A DNA stretch of 39,745 bases from an uncultured Leptotrichia sp. Its GTDB lineage: Bacteria; Fusobacteriota; Fusobacteriia; Fusobacteriales; Leptotrichiaceae. Numbering within the stretch: the stretch's first letter is position 1; each line of letters opens with the position of its first letter. The position numbers and the translations under genes are program-made. Positions 7,619 to 16,279 of this stretch are shown here, one piece after another. The DNA lies in contig CALEXX010000025.1 of NCBI GenBank assembly GCA_937925095.1, forward strand, positions 1 to 39,745, given 5' to 3'. The notes under the pieces were generated by a model that ran no database searches, had not been told where the DNA came from, and saw nothing but the letters and a program-made list of their open reading frames with translations.

Positions 7619-9076
7619 CTATTTTATAATCTTTCTTTTTATTCCATTTACCAGATTCATTATTTTATTATATACATCTCTATTTACAAGTAATTTTGTA
7701 ACTATTGCCAGATAAACTATTTTCAGCCCAAACTTCATCCATGAAATATTTGAATTTGAAAGATAGAATATTACAGGATTTACAATTATTACCAAATATA
7801 AGAAAAGTTTCTTATAATTAAAGGATATTTTATATTTTTTTCTTATTATCATCATTTCCATTATTGCTCTGAATAAAAATGCAAGTAATGTTGTCCATGC
7901 CGCTATAATTGGTCCAATCTCAGGATATCTAGGTATGAAGATAATGTTTCCTGCAAGATTGAATATCATTGCAAACATTGTAAAGTAGAAAATATATATA
8001 CTGTCTTCATGAAAGTGGAAGAAATAATCCAGACAGAATAGAGCCTGAACTACAATTCCCGCAAGAATTAACGCCATATAATTTATTGCCTGATGATAAC
8101 TTGCAGGGAATATGAGTTTTATTCCTTCAGGAGCAAACAGCTGTGCTATAACACAGGCAAAAGAAATAATTGCTATAAAATTTTCCACACTTTTCGTTAT
8201 TTTTGGGTTTGTCCTATCTGTCTTCATTGCTTCATAAAACTCAGGAGTCCAGCTGTTTACAAATGAACCTGTAACAACTGAAAGAACTCTTCCCCCTGTA
8301 AATGCCAGCGTATATCCCCCAACTGTTGCAAGAGACACAAACTTAGCCAATACAAGTCTGTCACTTAAATTTACAACCTGATCCGTAAGTTCTATAAAAA
8401 TTAATGGAAGTCCATTACGCAGGGAATATTTCACATAATTAAGATTCATCTTAAACTTGAATTTTCCAAAATAGTCCTTAAAATAATATAAAAATACTAT
8501 CAGCAGTGCAATCAAGTTTGCAAACTGGTTTCCAAAAACTCCCCATTTCAAGTATTTTATAAAGTAAATTGCCAGAATATAAGTTGTAAAAAGGCTGACT
8601 ACACTTCCAATTGCCACCTTCATATACATTCTCTTCATTCTGAACAGAGTTGTGGCAAGGTTGTTAAAAGCATTTGTTGTTGCAATCAGTACACTTACAA
8701 TTATTAGCGGATAGTAACTTACTTTACTTAAATCAACAATATATGAAAACATTTTTTGAGCCAAAGGTGTAAATAAAAACATATATGTCAGCACGTTAAA
8801 TACAACTATAATCATAGTTGATGAAAACATATAACTTCCAAATTCATCTTCATTGTCCTTCAGATCCACATATTTCTTCATCTGTGCATTATAAAGACCA
8901 AGCCCCAGAATAACTGTAAACAGTGAAGTGATAGGTCCCAATGTCCCAACAATACCAAATTCCTCCTGGGTAAGAAGTCTTGTTATTATTGGAAGAAATA
9001 TAAATGATCCCATTTTTGTGACTAAATTCATCAGGGAATAAACCATTGTTCCTTTTAATAAATTTTTATTATCCAT
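7619..9076 (-). CDS. wzx: Wzx-type polysaccharide flippase (MOP superfamily)
   Basis: A membrane protein of 485 residues with about 12-14 hydrophobic segments, of the polysaccharide biosynthesis / MATE-like (MOP) superfamily. The N-terminus, with NLVTKMGSFIFLPIITRLLT followed by QEEFG, is the classic start of RfbX/Wzx flippases. It moves lipid-linked repeat units across the inner membrane. The start ATG at 9076 follows AGGAAAGGGAAAT, and the gene lies 21 bases after kpsF. Together with wzy and the two glycosyltransferases it defines a Wzx/Wzy-dependent surface glycan locus. Confidence 0.9.
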   Translation of the reverse strand: MDNKNLLKGTMVYSLMNLVTKMGSFIFLPIITRLLTQEEFGIVGTLGPITSLFTVILGLGLYNAQMKKYVDLKDNEDEFGSYMFSSTMIIVVFNVLTYMFLFTPLAQKMFSYIVDLSKVSYYPLIIVSVLIATTNAFNNLATTLFRMKRMYMKVAIGSVVSLFTTYILAIYFIKYLKWGVFGNQFANLIALLIVFLYYFKDYFGKFKFKMNLNYVKYSLRNGLPLIFIELTDQVVNLSDRLVLAKFVSLATVGGYTLAFTGGRVLSVVTGSFVNSWTPEFYEAMKTDRTNPKITKSVENFIAIISFACVIAQLFAPEGIKLIFPASYHQAINYMALILAGIVVQALFCLDYFFHFHEDSIYIFYFTMFAMIFNLAGNIIFIPRYPEIGPIIAAWTTLLAFLFRAIMEMMIIRKKYKISFNYKKLFLYLVIIVNPVIFYLSNSNISWMKFGLKIVYLAIVTKLLVNRDVYNKIMNLVNGIKRKIIK

Positions 9077-9097
9077 TGAATATTATTTCCCTTTCCT

Positions 9098-10075
9098 CTA
9101 TTTTAAGCCTATCAGGTCATGAATTCTTATTATTCCAACTACATTTCCACCTTCTACAACAGGCAGAACATTTATCTGACTTTTTCTATTTTCCATAAGA
9201 TGCAACGCTTCAAGAGCCATTGAATCCCTGTTAATAGAAATTGGAGAAGAAATCATTATATCTTTGGCTTTATATGTGAAGAATTTTTCTTTATGCTGCA
9301 ATGCACGTCTTATATCTCCTTCAGTAATAATTCCCTTTAACTTACTATTTGCCCTTCCATCTTCTGAAATACATACTGCTCCCATTTTTTTCTTTGTAAG
9401 AAGAAGCAGAACATTTTCAATTTCCTCATTTTCTCCCACAACAGGCAGTTCATCCCCCGTATGCATTAAATCAGAAACCGTAAGAAGAAGTCTCTTTCCA
9501 AGGCTTCCACCTGGATGATATTTAGCAAAGTCATTTTCAGTAAAGTTTCTCATTTTCATAAGTGCCACTGCAATAGCATCCCCCATTACAAGAGTTGCAG
9601 TTGTTGAACTCATCGGTGCTGTTCCAAGTGGACATGCTTCCTTTTCAATTCCAATATTTATTACTATTTCTGCATATTTTGCAAGCGTAGATTTTTCATT
9701 TCCTGTAAGTGCTACTATTTTCCCACCTATTTTTTTTATAGGAGTTAGAATACTTAATATTTCATCAGAATTTCCACTATTGGAAATTGCAATAACCACA
9801 TCTCCGTTACTTATCATTCCCAAATCTCCATGTAATGCTTCGGCGGCATTTACAAATATGGCACTTGTTCCAGTTGAAGCCAGGGTTGCGGCGATTTTTC
9901 TTCCTATATGTCCTGATTTCCCAATTCCAGTAACTACAACTTTGTTATTTTTCAAACCATAAATAAGATTTACTGTTTTCTCAAATCTGTCATCTAGCTT
10001 ATTTTTCACCTTCTCAAGTTCACTTATTTCAATGTCAAAAACTTTTTTGGCTTCCTGAATACAGTTTATATCCAT
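9098..10075 (-). CDS. kpsF: KpsF/GutQ-family arabinose-5-phosphate isomerase
   Basis: It interconverts ribulose-5-phosphate and arabinose-5-phosphate, the first step toward Kdo. The SIS domain covers about residues 30-175, with TGIGKSGHIGRKIAATL (49-65), NAAEALHGDLG and ISNSGNSDEI (98-106). The conserved KYHPGGSLGKRLL (about 185-197) leads into two CBS domains (about 200-325). The length of 325 is normal. I chose the ATG at 10075, which follows GGAAAGGAAAGAG; a longer frame would overlap manC. Its presence supports an outer membrane or Kdo-containing glycan and thus a Gram-negative host. No other Kdo gene is in the window. Confidence 0.92.
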   Translation of the reverse strand: MDINCIQEAKKVFDIEISELEKVKNKLDDRFEKTVNLIYGLKNNKVVVTGIGKSGHIGRKIAATLASTGTSAIFVNAAEALHGDLGMISNGDVVIAISNSGNSDEILSILTPIKKIGGKIVALTGNEKSTLAKYAEIVINIGIEKEACPLGTAPMSSTTATLVMGDAIAVALMKMRNFTENDFAKYHPGGSLGKRLLLTVSDLMHTGDELPVVGENEEIENVLLLLTKKKMGAVCISEDGRANSKLKGIITEGDIRRALQHKEKFFTYKAKDIMISSPISINRDSMALEALHLMENRKSQINVLPVVEGGNVVGIIRIHDLIGLK

Positions 10076-10097
10076 TGTCTCTTTCCTTTCCTTTTCT

Positions 10098-11210
10098 TTA
10101 TTTATTTTCTTTTTCAATTTTATTAAGTATCTTTTTTATTTCCTGACTTTTATCCTTATGACATACAAGCAATGCATCTTCCGTATTTACAATAACAATA
10201 TCTTCTATTCCTATTGTTGCTATTATTTTCCCCTTTTCCTTGTTTATTATTATATTTCCTTCTGAATCAATTTCTGAATATTTTTCTGCTCTTACAACAT
10301 TCCCTTTTTCGTCTTTTGGAAATATTTCATCAAGGGATTTGAAACTTCCCACATCATTCCAGCTTATATCAACAGGTATTACAAGAACTGACTTTGTATG
10401 TTCCATTACTCCAAAATCTATAGATATTTTCTCAAATGTTTCAAATTCTCCGCTGACATAGTCACTCAATTCTTTTCCATAAAATTCATTTAAGTCTTTA
10501 TTTTCCAGCAATTTTTCTATTTTTTCAAGAACTTCTTTATGAGAATCCATATATTTTTTTATTTCATTCAGTATAAATTCTGTTTTCCATACGAACATTC
10601 CACTATTCCATAAATAATTTCCCTGTTCTATATACTTTTCTGCAATTTCTCTGTTAGGTTTTTCCCTAAAACTCTTTACTTTGTAGATTTTACATTCTTC
10701 GTTATCTTCTTCTGATTTTTTTAATTTTTTATTTTTAAAATATTCAATATAACCATATCCTGTTTCCGGATAAGAAGGCTTAATTCCCAATGTGACAATA
10801 ACGTCCTTTTCAGCTTCTTCAAAAGCAAAGTTAAGGCTTTCAATAAATTCTTTTTCCTTTTTTATAAGATGATCCGACGGTAACACTGCCATAATACTGT
10901 CTTTATATATTTTCTGTATTATTAATGCGGCATAACCTATACACGCGGCAGTATCCCTTGCCATTGGCTCAAAAATTATATTTTTTTCAGGTATCTCAGG
11001 TAATTCCTTTTTTATAATATCAAGATACGCTATATTCGTTGAAATAAATATTTTTTCAGCAGGAACTAATTTCACAACTCTGTCTACTGTTTCCCTAATC
11101 ATCGTTTTTTCAGAAACAAGATCCAGAAACTGCTTTGGTCTTTCATTTGTTGACAAAGGCCAGAATCTTGTTCCACTTCCACCTGCCATTATTAATACAA
11201 CTTTATCCAT
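10098..11210 (-). CDS. manC: mannose-1-phosphate guanylyltransferase
   Basis: It makes GDP-mannose from GTP and mannose-1-phosphate. The N-terminal MAGGSGTRFWPLS (8-20), then RPKQFLDL, is the nucleotide-binding signature. SFREKPN, NSGMFVW, SIDFGVMEH and ISWNDVGSF are the standard later motifs. At 370 residues it is the short, single-activity form without the C-terminal phosphomannose isomerase cupin domain found in the longer ManC. It has a good ribosome site (AGGAGAA) and is the first gene of the polysaccharide operon, suggesting a mannose-derived sugar in the glycan. The C-terminal Lys/Glu-rich tail is ordinary for this base composition. Confidence 0.93.
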   Translation of the reverse strand: MDKVVLIMAGGSGTRFWPLSTNERPKQFLDLVSEKTMIRETVDRVVKLVPAEKIFISTNIAYLDIIKKELPEIPEKNIIFEPMARDTAACIGYAALIIQKIYKDSIMAVLPSDHLIKKEKEFIESLNFAFEEAEKDVIVTLGIKPSYPETGYGYIEYFKNKKLKKSEEDNEECKIYKVKSFREKPNREIAEKYIEQGNYLWNSGMFVWKTEFILNEIKKYMDSHKEVLEKIEKLLENKDLNEFYGKELSDYVSGEFETFEKISIDFGVMEHTKSVLVIPVDISWNDVGSFKSLDEIFPKDEKGNVVRAEKYSEIDSEGNIIINKEKGKIIATIGIEDIVIVNTEDALLVCHKDKSQEIKKILNKIEKENK

Positions 11211-11249
11211 TATTATTTTCTCCTATTTTTTTATTTTTCAATTTATAAT

Positions 11250-11258
11250 ATTATATCA
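11250..11258 (-). promoter_or_regulatory. extended -10 promoter of the polysaccharide operon
   Basis: On the minus strand TGATATAAT (TG at 11258-11257, TATAAT at 11255-11250) lies 39 bases before the manC start. The expected -35 position (ATAAAA) is poor. The nonamer is identical to that before the reductase gene. Confidence 0.45.
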
Positions 11259-11354
11259 CTTTCTCTTAAAATTTTTATGATTTTTTTTATTTGAAATAAC
11301 ATTATTTTTTGTTATATCCTATGTGAAAAATATTTTTAAACTTTCTTATAAACA

Positions 11355-12205
11355 TTAAACTAATATTCTTTTTATTCCTTTATTCCATTTTGTAAGTATA
11401 TCATCCTGTATTGTTCCAGCCCATTCTGCCATTTGTAACAGAGTAATTTCTTCATTTCCCTGTTTTCCTACAATAACAGCTTCACTACAGGATATAATCC
11501 AGTTTTTTCACTTAAAGGTTCCATTCCATATATTGCCATTCCTATTCTTGCAAAATCATAGTTATATTTTTCCCTGTATTTAAAGAGTAAAGGACTGGCC
11601 TGAATGTGTTTAACTCCGTATTTTACTTTATTTTTATCAAAAATCGAGACTATCCTCTCATATCTGGCTATTTGCTTTTCTGTCTCTTTTTCATTTCCAA
11701 CATCAGAAATATGGGAATATATTGACATTATATCAATATTTGGAATAACTTTTATTTTTTCTATCAGTTTTTCTGTCTCTTTTTCATCAAATCCAAGTCT
11801 GTTCATTCCTGTATTAAACTTCATATGTACTTTTATTCTTTCTTCATTTTTTAGAACACGTACATATTTTTCAAGCTGTTCAAAATTAAAAATTGTAATT
11901 TCAATTCCATTTTTTACAGCTTTTTTCAGTTCATTTTCTTCAATATAATTTAATACTATGACAGAAATTTTTCCCACCTTGTCAGGAAAATCCCTTTTAA
12001 CTATATTCTTAATTTTCAAGGCTTCTCCAATATATGCTGTTGCAAAATACGAGCATCCTTCATTTATCAGTACCGGCAATATACTTTCTATTTCCAGTCC
12101 GTATGCATCATCCTTTAATACACAAATTACATTTTGATTTATTTCTTTTATTTTTTCCAAATTTCTTTTAATATTTTCTGTATCTATTTCAAGTTTTATA
12201 AGCAT
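11355..12205 (-). pseudogene. alr: alanine racemase pseudogene with internal deletion
   Basis: The first 245 or so residues are a PLP-dependent alanine racemase barrel: KLEIDTENIKRNL, VLKDDAYG with the PLP lysine (family usually VVKADAYGHG), HMKFNTGMNRLGF and FARIGMAIYGMEPL. The frame stops at 11468, just after GLYPVVKL. In another frame the sequence at once resumes as the end of the same protein: EAVIVGKQGNEEITLLQMAE, then WAGTIQDDILTKWNKGIKRI, with a stop at 11355. About 85-90 residues of the C-terminal domain are missing. That part normally holds the catalytic tyrosine (GYGLTY), IPIGYADG and the GR-CMDQ motif. The string TGAAGCTGTT serves both frames at the junction, as expected of a deletion between short direct repeats. 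It cannot encode an active racemase, so another copy should exist elsewhere. Confidence 0.85.
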
Positions 12206-12288
12206 TTCATACCACTTTTCTTTTTTCTGCTGCAATTTTTTAATTTCTCATATTATATCACATTTCCAGTTTTTTATAAAAATTATTC

Positions 12289-12317
12289 TTGTAAAACAGT
12301 CTTTCATATGTTAAACT
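12289..12317 (+). promoter_or_regulatory. weak candidate promoter of the antiporter gene
   Basis: TTGTAA (12289-12294) and TAAACT (12312-12317) are separated by 17 bases, each matching consensus at 4 of 6 positions. The ribosome site AAAGGAGA lies just before the ATG at 12364. Confidence 0.3.
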
Positions 12318-12363
12318 AAAAAAGAGGATAATTTTATCTTACATTATGTGAAAGGAGACTTTT

Positions 12364-13542
12364 ATGTTATTTAGTCTTACACTTATTTTTCTTTTAGGTA
12401 TTGTACTTGGTAGTATATTTAACCGTCTGAAATTACCACAGCTACTTGGAATGCTGCTCACAGGAATAATTTTAGGACCTTATCTCCTAAATCTTCTTGA
12501 TCCAAAAATTTTATCAATATCAACTGATTTACGTCAGATAGCTTTAATTATAATATTGACAAGAGCTGGTTTGAATCTCGATATAAATGATTTGAAAAAA
12601 GTTGGAAGACCTGCTGTCTTAATGTGTTTTGTGCCTGCAACCTTTGAAATTCTGGGAATGATAATTTTTGCACCAAAATTTTTAGGACTTGGCCTTCTGG
12701 ATTCTGCAATACTTGGAACTGTTATCGCCGCTGTTTCTCCTGCCGTAGTTGTTCCTAAAATGTTAAAACTCATGGAAGAAGGATATGGGACAGAGGAAGG
12801 AATTCCACAGCTGATTATGGCTGGAGCTTCTGTTGATGATGTGTTTGTTATAGTTTTATTTACTTCTTTCATTGGACTTGCTTCAAATGGTACATTTTCT
12901 GCACTTAACCTTATAAAAATTCCTACTTCCATATTTTTTGGAATATCCGCAGGTTTCTTATGTGCTATTTTACTGATTTATTTCTTTAAAAAAGTTCATG
13001 TAAGAGATAGTCTGAAGGTAATTATCATTTTAAATATTTCTTTCCTGCTTGTGACTTTTGAACATTCACTGACTGGTATAATCGGTTTTTCAGGACTTCT
13101 TGCCATAATGAGCATGGGAACAGGGATTCAGAAAAAAAATAGCCTGCTCGCTAAAAGACTTTCTGCGAAATATTCAAAATTGTGGATTGCTGCAGAAGTT
13201 ATGCTTTTTGTACTTGTAGGTGCCACTGTAAATATAAAATATGCATTGGGAGCAAGCATTCCTGCTATTCTACTGATTATGACTGTTATGGTTTTCCGTA
13301 TGGTTGGGGTGTTTTTATGCCTTCTTGGAACATCCCTTTCATATAAAGAACGGTTATTCTGTATGATTGCCTATTGCCCAAAAGCCACTGTTCAGGCGGC
13401 TATCGGCTCCATACCTTTATCAATGGGACTTTCTTCAGGAAATATTATTCTTACAGTTGCAGTACTTTCCATACTTATAACTGCTCCTTTAGGTGCTTTT
13501 TCAATTGATTTCAGTTATAAGAAACTGTTGAAAAAAAAATAA
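12364..13542 (+). CDS. monovalent cation:proton antiporter (CPA superfamily)
   Basis: An inner-membrane Na+(K+)/H+ exchanger of 392 residues with about 12 membrane segments and no soluble regulatory domain. The conserved first helices (LKLPQLLGMLLTGIILGPYL) and TRAGLNLD (66-73) are visible. So are the unwound-helix motif SPAVVVP (125-131) and the ion-binding pair Asp-Asp in GASVDD (158-159), which points to an electrogenic exchanger. The start is clear from AAAGGAGA seven bases upstream. It is a single gene divergent from the alr pseudogene, probably for pH or sodium homeostasis. The transported cation is not certain. Confidence 0.88.
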   Translation: MLFSLTLIFLLGIVLGSIFNRLKLPQLLGMLLTGIILGPYLLNLLDPKILSISTDLRQIALIIILTRAGLNLDINDLKKVGRPAVLMCFVPATFEILGMIIFAPKFLGLGLLDSAILGTVIAAVSPAVVVPKMLKLMEEGYGTEEGIPQLIMAGASVDDVFVIVLFTSFIGLASNGTFSALNLIKIPTSIFFGISAGFLCAILLIYFFKKVHVRDSLKVIIILNISFLLVTFEHSLTGIIGFSGLLAIMSMGTGIQKKNSLLAKRLSAKYSKLWIAAEVMLFVLVGATVNIKYALGASIPAILLIMTVMVFRMVGVFLCLLGTSLSYKERLFCMIAYCPKATVQAAIGSIPLSMGLSSGNIILTVAVLSILITAPLGAFSIDFSYKKLLKKK

Positions 13543-13628
13543 AATCATAAGAAAATCTGATTATTGTATCATCCTCTTCCTGTTACGCATGATTTTCAGA
13601 AACAATATCATGTATTTGATACTATTCG

Positions 13629-13670
13629 TTATAAGAAAGAGCATGAAGTTTTTTCATTAACCTCATGCTC
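13629..13670 (-). terminator. probable terminator of the nfnAB operon
   Basis: On the minus strand the arms GAGCATGAGG (13670-13661) and CTTCATGCTC (13648-13639) form a 10-bp stem with one G-U pair. It is followed immediately by TTTCTTATAA. It lies about 140 bases beyond the nfnAB stop. On the plus strand no T-run follows, so it is less likely to serve the antiporter gene. Another inverted repeat, CATGAT/ATCATG, lies at 13588-13612. Confidence 0.55.
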
Positions 13671-13809
13671 CCATTTCTACTTATTAAATTTTTTTTTTCT
13701 TAAAAATAAGAATTTGTCATAATCGCATTTTACAGTCTTTTTTAAGCAAAGTATCTATGTACTTATCCTGTAATTAAATCCTTAATTACTGCAACTATAT
13801 CACTGATTA

Positions 13810-16164
13810 TTAATTTTTCGATTTTATCATCTCATCAATAGCCTTTGCCGCTTTCTTTCCAGCTCCCATGGCCAGTATAACCGTAGCTGCTCCTGTTACT
13901 GCATCTCCACCTGCAAATACCCTGTCTCTTGTTGTCTGACCTGTTTCTTCATCAGCAACTATACATTTCCACTTATTAATTTCAAGTCCTGACGTAGTTT
14001 GTGATATTAGCGGATTAGGTGAAGTTCCTATAGACATTATTACCGTTTCAACTTCAAGGTCAAATTCTGATCCTTCTATAGGGACAGGTCTTCTTCTTCC
14101 ACTTGAATCAGGCTCCCCTAATTCCATCTTTATACATTTCATTGCCTTTACCCAGCCATTTTCATCAGGAATAATTTCAATTGGATTTGTAAGAAACATG
14201 AAATTAATTCCTTCTTCCTTTGCATGTTCCAATTCTTCCAGTCTCGCAGGTGCTTCTTCTTCAGATCTTCTATATACTACATATACTTCTGATCCTAGTC
14301 TTCTTGCTGTTCTTGCAGCATCCATTGCCACATTTCCTGCTCCTACTACTACGACTCTCTTACCAAGTTTTACTGGAGTCTTATAATTTTCATCAAAAGC
14401 TTTCATAAGGTTACTTCTTGTCAATAATTCATTGGCTGAAAATACTCCATTGGAATTTTCCCCTTTTATATGCATAAAGTTAGGAAGTCCTGCACCTGAT
14501 GCAATATATACAGCTTCGTAATTTTCTTTATCTAATAAATCATCAATCATAATAGTCTTACCTATTACTACATCTGTTTCTATTTTTACTCCTAAGTCTT
14601 TTATCTCCTGAATTTCAGGTTCTACTACTTCCTTTTTTGGCAATCTGAATTCAGGAATTCCATAAACAAGAACTCCTCCTGCCTCATGCAATGCTTCAAA
14701 TATTGTAACATCGTACCCTTTTTTAGCCAAATCACCTGCACATGCTATCCCTGAAGGACCACTTCCTACTATAGCTACTTTTTTATGATTTTTCTCTATA
14801 TGTACAGGTATCTTTATCCCTTTCTTTCTCACATAATCAGCAACAAATCTTTCAAGCCTTCCTATGGCAACAGGTTCATTTTTAAATCCTACTATACAGC
14901 TTCCTTCACATTGGCTTTCCTGAGGACAGACTCTTCCACATACAGCAGGAAGTGCATTTGTTTCTTTTATTATTTCTGCAGCCTTTTCAAAATTACCAGA
15001 TTTCACTTCTGTTATAAATTGAGGTATATGAACATTTACAGGACAGCTTGGCACACAAAGTGGCTTTTTACAGTTCAGACATCTTGTAGCTTCAAGCATG
15101 GCCATTTCAGCAGTATATCCTTTACTTACTTCTTCAAAATTATTTATTCTTTCTTCAGCAGGCTGGACAATATCTTCTACCTTTTTTTTCTTGTTAAATG
15201 AAGGAGCATCTTGTTTCTTTTCATTCTCATGGTCATCTGTTCCTCCGTTACAATAATAACTAGGTTCAGATTCCAGCATTTCTAATTTCTCTTCATCTAT
15301 TTTACATGCACCATGAGGATTATCCGATGTGCTGATTTCTTTTCCTTTTTTTTCTGTTGTCTTGTACATTTCTTGTCTTTTTAAAGCTTCATCAAAATTT
15401 ATTTCTTCAGCATAAAATTCAGGACCGTCTACACAGGCAAATTTTACATTTCCATTAACAGTCAGTCTACAGGCACCGCACATACCTGTTCCATCTACCA
15501 TTATAGGATTTAAGCTCACCACTGTTTTTATGTTGTGTTTCTGAGTTTGCAGTGAAGCAAATTTCATCATTATCATAGGACCTATCGCTACTGCTAAATC
15601 ATATTCTTTTCCTTCTCCCATAAGCCGTTCAATTTCATCTGTCACAAGTCCTTTTCTTCCATAACTTCCATCATCTGTTACAATATATACATTTTTTGCA
15701 ATTTTTTTCATGTCTTCTTCATATATTACAGCTTCTTTTGTTCTGGCTCCCATTATGACATCTACATCTATTCCTCTTGAATGAAGATATTTTACCTGTG
15801 GATATACAGGAGCTGCTCCCAGCCCTCCAGCTATAAATAATATCTTTTTCCTTTTGAGTTCATCATCTGTTTCATATATTAATTCTGAAGGTTTTCCCAA
15901 AGGTCCTACAAAATCTAGAAACTCATCTCCTTCTTCAAATTCACACATTTCTTTTGTAGAAGTTCCTATTGCCTGAATTACTACTGTTACTGTTCCTTGC
16001 TCCTTGTCATAATCAGCTATTGTTAAAGGTATTCTCTCTCCTGTCTTATCAGCCATTACGATGACAAATTGTCCAGGATTTGAAGATTCAGCTACTCTTG
16101 GTGCATGAATTCTCATCATGTATATAGCTGGAGCCAGTATTTTCTTTTCCACAATTTTAAACAT
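13810..16164 (-). CDS. nfnAB: fused NfnAB: NADH-dependent ferredoxin:NADP+ oxidoreductase
   Basis: A single 784-residue chain joins a PyrK/SudB-like subunit to a GltD/SudA-like subunit. The first half (about 1-280) binds FAD and NAD and holds a [2Fe-2S] site: Asp224, Cys229, Cys232 (DGTGMCGAC) and Cys244. The Asp in place of the first PyrK cysteine is the pattern of NfnA. A charged linker (about 280-345) leads to the GltD-like half. That half has two 4Fe-4S motifs (CLNCKKPLCVPSC at 362-374; CGRVCPQESQCEGSC at 409-423), then VAIVGSGPSGIACAG and a second Rossmann fold, VVVVGAGNVAMDAARTA. Nfn couples NADH and ferredoxin oxidation to NADPH formation by flavin bifurcation, or the reverse. The ATG at 16164 follows GGAGAG. 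It ends the MOSC-to-xdhC operon, 115 bases after xdhC. NADPH-dependent glutamate synthase or sulfide dehydrogenase remain alternatives. Confidence 0.9.
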   Translation of the reverse strand: MFKIVEKKILAPAIYMMRIHAPRVAESSNPGQFVIVMADKTGERIPLTIADYDKEQGTVTVVIQAIGTSTKEMCEFEEGDEFLDFVGPLGKPSELIYETDDELKRKKILFIAGGLGAAPVYPQVKYLHSRGIDVDVIMGARTKEAVIYEEDMKKIAKNVYIVTDDGSYGRKGLVTDEIERLMGEGKEYDLAVAIGPMIMMKFASLQTQKHNIKTVVSLNPIMVDGTGMCGACRLTVNGNVKFACVDGPEFYAEEINFDEALKRQEMYKTTEKKGKEISTSDNPHGACKIDEEKLEMLESEPSYYCNGGTDDHENEKKQDAPSFNKKKKVEDIVQPAEERINNFEEVSKGYTAEMAMLEATRCLNCKKPLCVPSCPVNVHIPQFITEVKSGNFEKAAEIIKETNALPAVCGRVCPQESQCEGSCIVGFKNEPVAIGRLERFVADYVRKKGIKIPVHIEKNHKKVAIVGSGPSGIACAGDLAKKGYDVTIFEALHEAGGVLVYGIPEFRLPKKEVVEPEIQEIKDLGVKIETDVVIGKTIMIDDLLDKENYEAVYIASGAGLPNFMHIKGENSNGVFSANELLTRSNLMKAFDENYKTPVKLGKRVVVVGAGNVAMDAARTARRLGSEVYVVYRRSEEEAPARLEELEHAKEEGINFMFLTNPIEIIPDENGWVKAMKCIKMELGEPDSSGRRRPVPIEGSEFDLEVETVIMSIGTSPNPLISQTTSGLEINKWKCIVADEETGQTTRDRVFAGGDAVTGAATVILAMGAGKKAAKAIDEMIKSKN

Positions 16165-16279
16165 ATTTCTCTCCATTCTTTATATTTTTTATTATAATTC
16201 TTTATATATTAAAATAATTATAAACTTGATTAATAAAAATAAGTAAATATATTTATATTTAGAAAATTTCATATTTTAT

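Noticed and set aside
11468..12205. A short intact alanine racemase-like gene
   Set aside because: The recognisable C-terminus of the same protein follows immediately in another frame, and the catalytic part between is missing, so a pseudogene fits better.
13588..13612. CATGAT/ATCATG inverted repeat as the antiporter terminator
   Set aside because: The stem has only six pairs and no T-run follows; the stronger hairpin nearby faces the minus strand.
14785..15201. Long open frame on the plus strand opposite nfnAB, and similar ones opposite the reductase, xdh, ygfK and permease genes
   Set aside because: These are antisense shadows of strongly supported genes. They have no ribosome sites or recognisable domains and carry the Phe/Ser/Tyr-rich composition expected of reversed AT-rich coding DNA.
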